Shown here: piece by piece, positions 5,864-7,678 of the stretch
Layout of the letters: each line of letters begins with the position of its first letter
How positions within the stretch are numbered: position 1 is the stretch's first letter
NCBI GenBank assembly: GCA_002325245.1
Contig: DCRR01000017.1
Span: forward strand, 18,735-26,412
Reading direction: 5' to 3'
Source: Microbacteriaceae bacterium UBA1487
GTDB taxonomy: Bacteria > Actinomycetota > Actinomycetes > Actinomycetales > Microbacteriaceae
DNA: 7,678 nucleotides
Position numbers and translations under genes: made by a program
The notes under the pieces: model-generated
The model's input: only the letters and a program-made list of their open reading frames with translations
The model's database searches: none
What the model was told of the DNA's origin: nothing

Positions 5864-7626
5864 TGCCTACGCTCCTGTCTCAACTCTTTGTCCGAACGCT
5901 GCGCGAAGACCCCGTCGACGCCGAGGTCGTGAGCCACCGGCTCCTCGTGCGCGCCGGCTACATCCGCCGCCAGGCCCCCGGCATCTTCGCCTGGTTGCCG
6001 CTGGGGCTGAAGGTCCGCCGCAAGATCGAGACGGTCATCCGCGAGGAGATGGAGCGTGCGGGCGCGCAGGAGGTGCACTTCCCGGCGCTGCTGCCGCGCG
6101 AGCCGTACGAGGCGACCGGCCGCTGGGAGGAGTACGGCGACGGCATCTTCCGCCTGAAGGATCGCAAGGGCGCCGACTACCTGCTCGCGCCGACGCACGA
6201 GGAGGTCTTCACGCTGCTCGTGAAGGACCTGTACTCGAGCTACAAGGACCTGCCGCTGTCGATCTACCAGATCCAGGACAAGTACCGCGACGAGGCCCGG
6301 CCGCGTGCCGGCCTGCTGCGCGGGCGAGAGTTCTCGATGAAGGATGCCTACTCCTTCGACTACACGGACGCCGGGCTCGACGCCTCCTACCAGGCGCAGC
6401 GCGATGCCTACGAGCGCATCTTCACGCGCCTCGGACTCGAGTACGAGATCGTGCAGGCGGACGCGGGTGCCATGGGCGGATCGCGCTCCGAGGAGTTCTT
6501 GCACCCCACCCCGATCGGTGAGGACACCTTCGTGCGCTCGGCGGGCGGCTACGCGGCGAACGTCGAGGCGTACATCACCACCGCGCCCCCCGCGCTGCCG
6601 ATCGAGGGCCTCGCGCCCGCCGTGGTGCACGACACCCCCGACACCCCGACGATCGCCACGCTCGTGGACATCGCCAACCAGAACCACCCGCGCCCCGACG
6701 GACGCGAGTGGACGGCTGCCGACACGCTCAAGAACGTCGTGCTGGCGCTCACCCACGTCGACGGATCTCGCGAACTGGTCATCGTCGCCGTTCCCGGTGA
6801 CCGCGACGTCGACATGAAGCGCGCCGAGGCGGCGTTCGCACCCGCCGAGGTGGAGCCCGCGACGACCGAGGACTTCGAGAAGCAGCCGCTGCTGGTCAAG
6901 GGCTACATCGGCCCGTGGAGCCCCACCGGTGCGGTGCTCGGCGCCGAGTCGGCGACCGAGATCCGCTATCTGCTCGACCCGCGCATCGTCGACGGCACCG
7001 AGTGGATCACGGGTGCCAACGCCGACGGCAAGCATGTCTTCGGCCTCGTCGCCGGTCGTGACTTCGTCGGCGACGGAACCGTCGAGGTGGCCGACGTGCG
7101 CGCGGGTGATCCCGCGCCCGACGGCTCCGGCCCGGTCGAGCTGCTGCGCGGCATGGAGATCGGTCACGTGTTCCAGCTGGGACGCAAGTACGCCGAATCG
7201 CTCGGGCTCAAGGTGCTCGACGAGAACGGCAAGCTCGTCACCGTCACGATGGGCTCCTACGGCATCGGCGTCACCCGAATTCTCGCGGCCATCGCCGAGA
7301 CCACCGCGGATGACCGCGGACTGCTCTGGCCCGCCGAGGTGGCGCCGTTCGACGTGCACGTGGTCGCCACGGGACGTGACGCGGCTGCCTTCGAGCTGGC
7401 CGCCTCGGTGGCCGGCGAGCTGGAGGCATCCGGCCGCGACGTGCTCTACGACGACCGTCCGAAGGTGTCGCCCGGCGTCAAGTTCGGCGACGCCGAGCTG
7501 CTCGGCGTGCCCACGATCGTGATCGTGGGCCGCGGCGCCGCCGACGGCCTCGTGGAGCTCTGGGACCGGCGCACGAACGAGCGCACCGAGGTTCCCGCCA
7601 CGGAGCTGCTCGCCCGCCTCTCCTGA
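5863..7626 (+). CDS. proS: Prolyl-tRNA synthetase, bacterial type with editing insertion
   Basis: 587 residues, normal for the bacterial (INS-containing) form. It charges tRNA-Pro with proline in the cytosol. Class II signatures are clear: motif 2 is RDEARPRAGLLRGREF at residues 142-157, followed by SMKDAYSFD, and motif 3 is GSYGIGVTR at 464-472. The TXE-type proline-binding stretch APTHEEVF follows the first motif region. Between motifs 2 and 3 lies the INS editing domain (roughly 225-400), which removes misactivated alanine; K290 in DTLKNVV probably matches its catalytic lysine. The C-terminal anticodon-binding domain starts near residue 492 (VAPFDVHVV) and runs to the end. The frame stays open upstream to 5377 but that extension is antisense-like Arg-rich shadow of the previous gene; GTG 5863 starts the conserved MPTLLSQLFVRTLRE sequence and sits at the leaderless promoter. 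Confidence 0.98.
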   Translation: MPTLLSQLFVRTLREDPVDAEVVSHRLLVRAGYIRRQAPGIFAWLPLGLKVRRKIETVIREEMERAGAQEVHFPALLPREPYEATGRWEEYGDGIFRLKDRKGADYLLAPTHEEVFTLLVKDLYSSYKDLPLSIYQIQDKYRDEARPRAGLLRGREFSMKDAYSFDYTDAGLDASYQAQRDAYERIFTRLGLEYEIVQADAGAMGGSRSEEFLHPTPIGEDTFVRSAGGYAANVEAYITTAPPALPIEGLAPAVVHDTPDTPTIATLVDIANQNHPRPDGREWTAADTLKNVVLALTHVDGSRELVIVAVPGDRDVDMKRAEAAFAPAEVEPATTEDFEKQPLLVKGYIGPWSPTGAVLGAESATEIRYLLDPRIVDGTEWITGANADGKHVFGLVAGRDFVGDGTVEVADVRAGDPAPDGSGPVELLRGMEIGHVFQLGRKYAESLGLKVLDENGKLVTVTMGSYGIGVTRILAAIAETTADDRGLLWPAEVAPFDVHVVATGRDAAAFELAASVAGELEASGRDVLYDDRPKVSPGVKFGDAELLGVPTIVIVGRGAADGLVELWDRRTNERTEVPATELLARLS

Positions 7627-7678
7627 GCCGCGCCGCGAGCCGCGCGCTCCCGCGCGCTCCCGCGCGCCGCGCGCCGCG
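7627..7678. repeat. CG-rich low-complexity tract with 10-bp tandem unit
   Basis: After the proS stop, the sequence is nearly pure C and G. The 10-base unit CGCGCGCTCC occurs at 7641-7650 and 7651-7660, followed by a degenerate CGCGCGCCGC and more CG dinucleotides to the window edge. The alternating CG runs are self-complementary and could fold, possibly acting as a terminator for proS, but no T-run is visible before the window ends. Confidence 0.5.

Noticed and set aside
5731..7359. Open frame of 542 codons on the - strand opposite proS
   Set aside because: It is the mirror of a high-GC conserved gene. The protein is rich in Arg, Val, Gly and His with no recognisable domain, and proS explains the region fully.
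595..7678. CRISPR arrays, tRNA or rRNA genes, insertion sequences, attachment sites
   Set aside because: No regularly spaced repeats, cloverleaf sequence, transposase or integrase motifs, or flanking direct repeats were seen.

Overview
The window reads as high-GC actinobacterial chromosome, most likely Microbacteriaceae or a close relative. This is inferred from the strong G/C bias at third codon positions, the GTG starts, two apparent leaderless promoters and the protein families present. All convincing genes are on the + strand.

Layout: (1) 1-594, the C-terminal part of an alpha/beta hydrolase cut by the window edge, followed by a GC-rich inverted repeat. (2) 673-1824, ispG, the [4Fe-4S] enzyme of the MEP isoprenoid pathway, with a TAGGCT -10 box seven bases before its GTG. 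(3) 1825-2026, a 202-base regulatory gap holding a candidate promoter, a perfect 16-bp TetR-type palindrome in its spacer, and a leader with several strong inverted repeats. (4) 2027-5830, a compact four-gene surface-protein operon. (5) 5863-7626, proS, with the same TAGGCT-N7-GTG start arrangement as ispG. (6) 7627-7678, a CG-rich low-complexity tail.

The operon is the accessory and most interesting part. It encodes a small exported protein with a SipW-type (TasA/camelysin-like) alternate signal peptide, a Ser-His signal peptidase of the SipW/archaeal/ER type, a conventionally Sec-exported protein with a C-terminal membrane anchor, and a 609-residue protein with the same SipW-type signal motif and a C-terminus resembling choice-of-anchor G proteins. 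The last three genes are close or overlap by 4 bases (ATGA, then GTGA). The likely logic is that the dedicated peptidase processes the first and fourth products, while the third stays in the membrane or is attached to the wall. By analogy with Bacillus TasA-SipW this could build a surface layer or fibre, but that is inference. The operon sits between housekeeping genes ispG and proS and appears to have its own regulated promoter.
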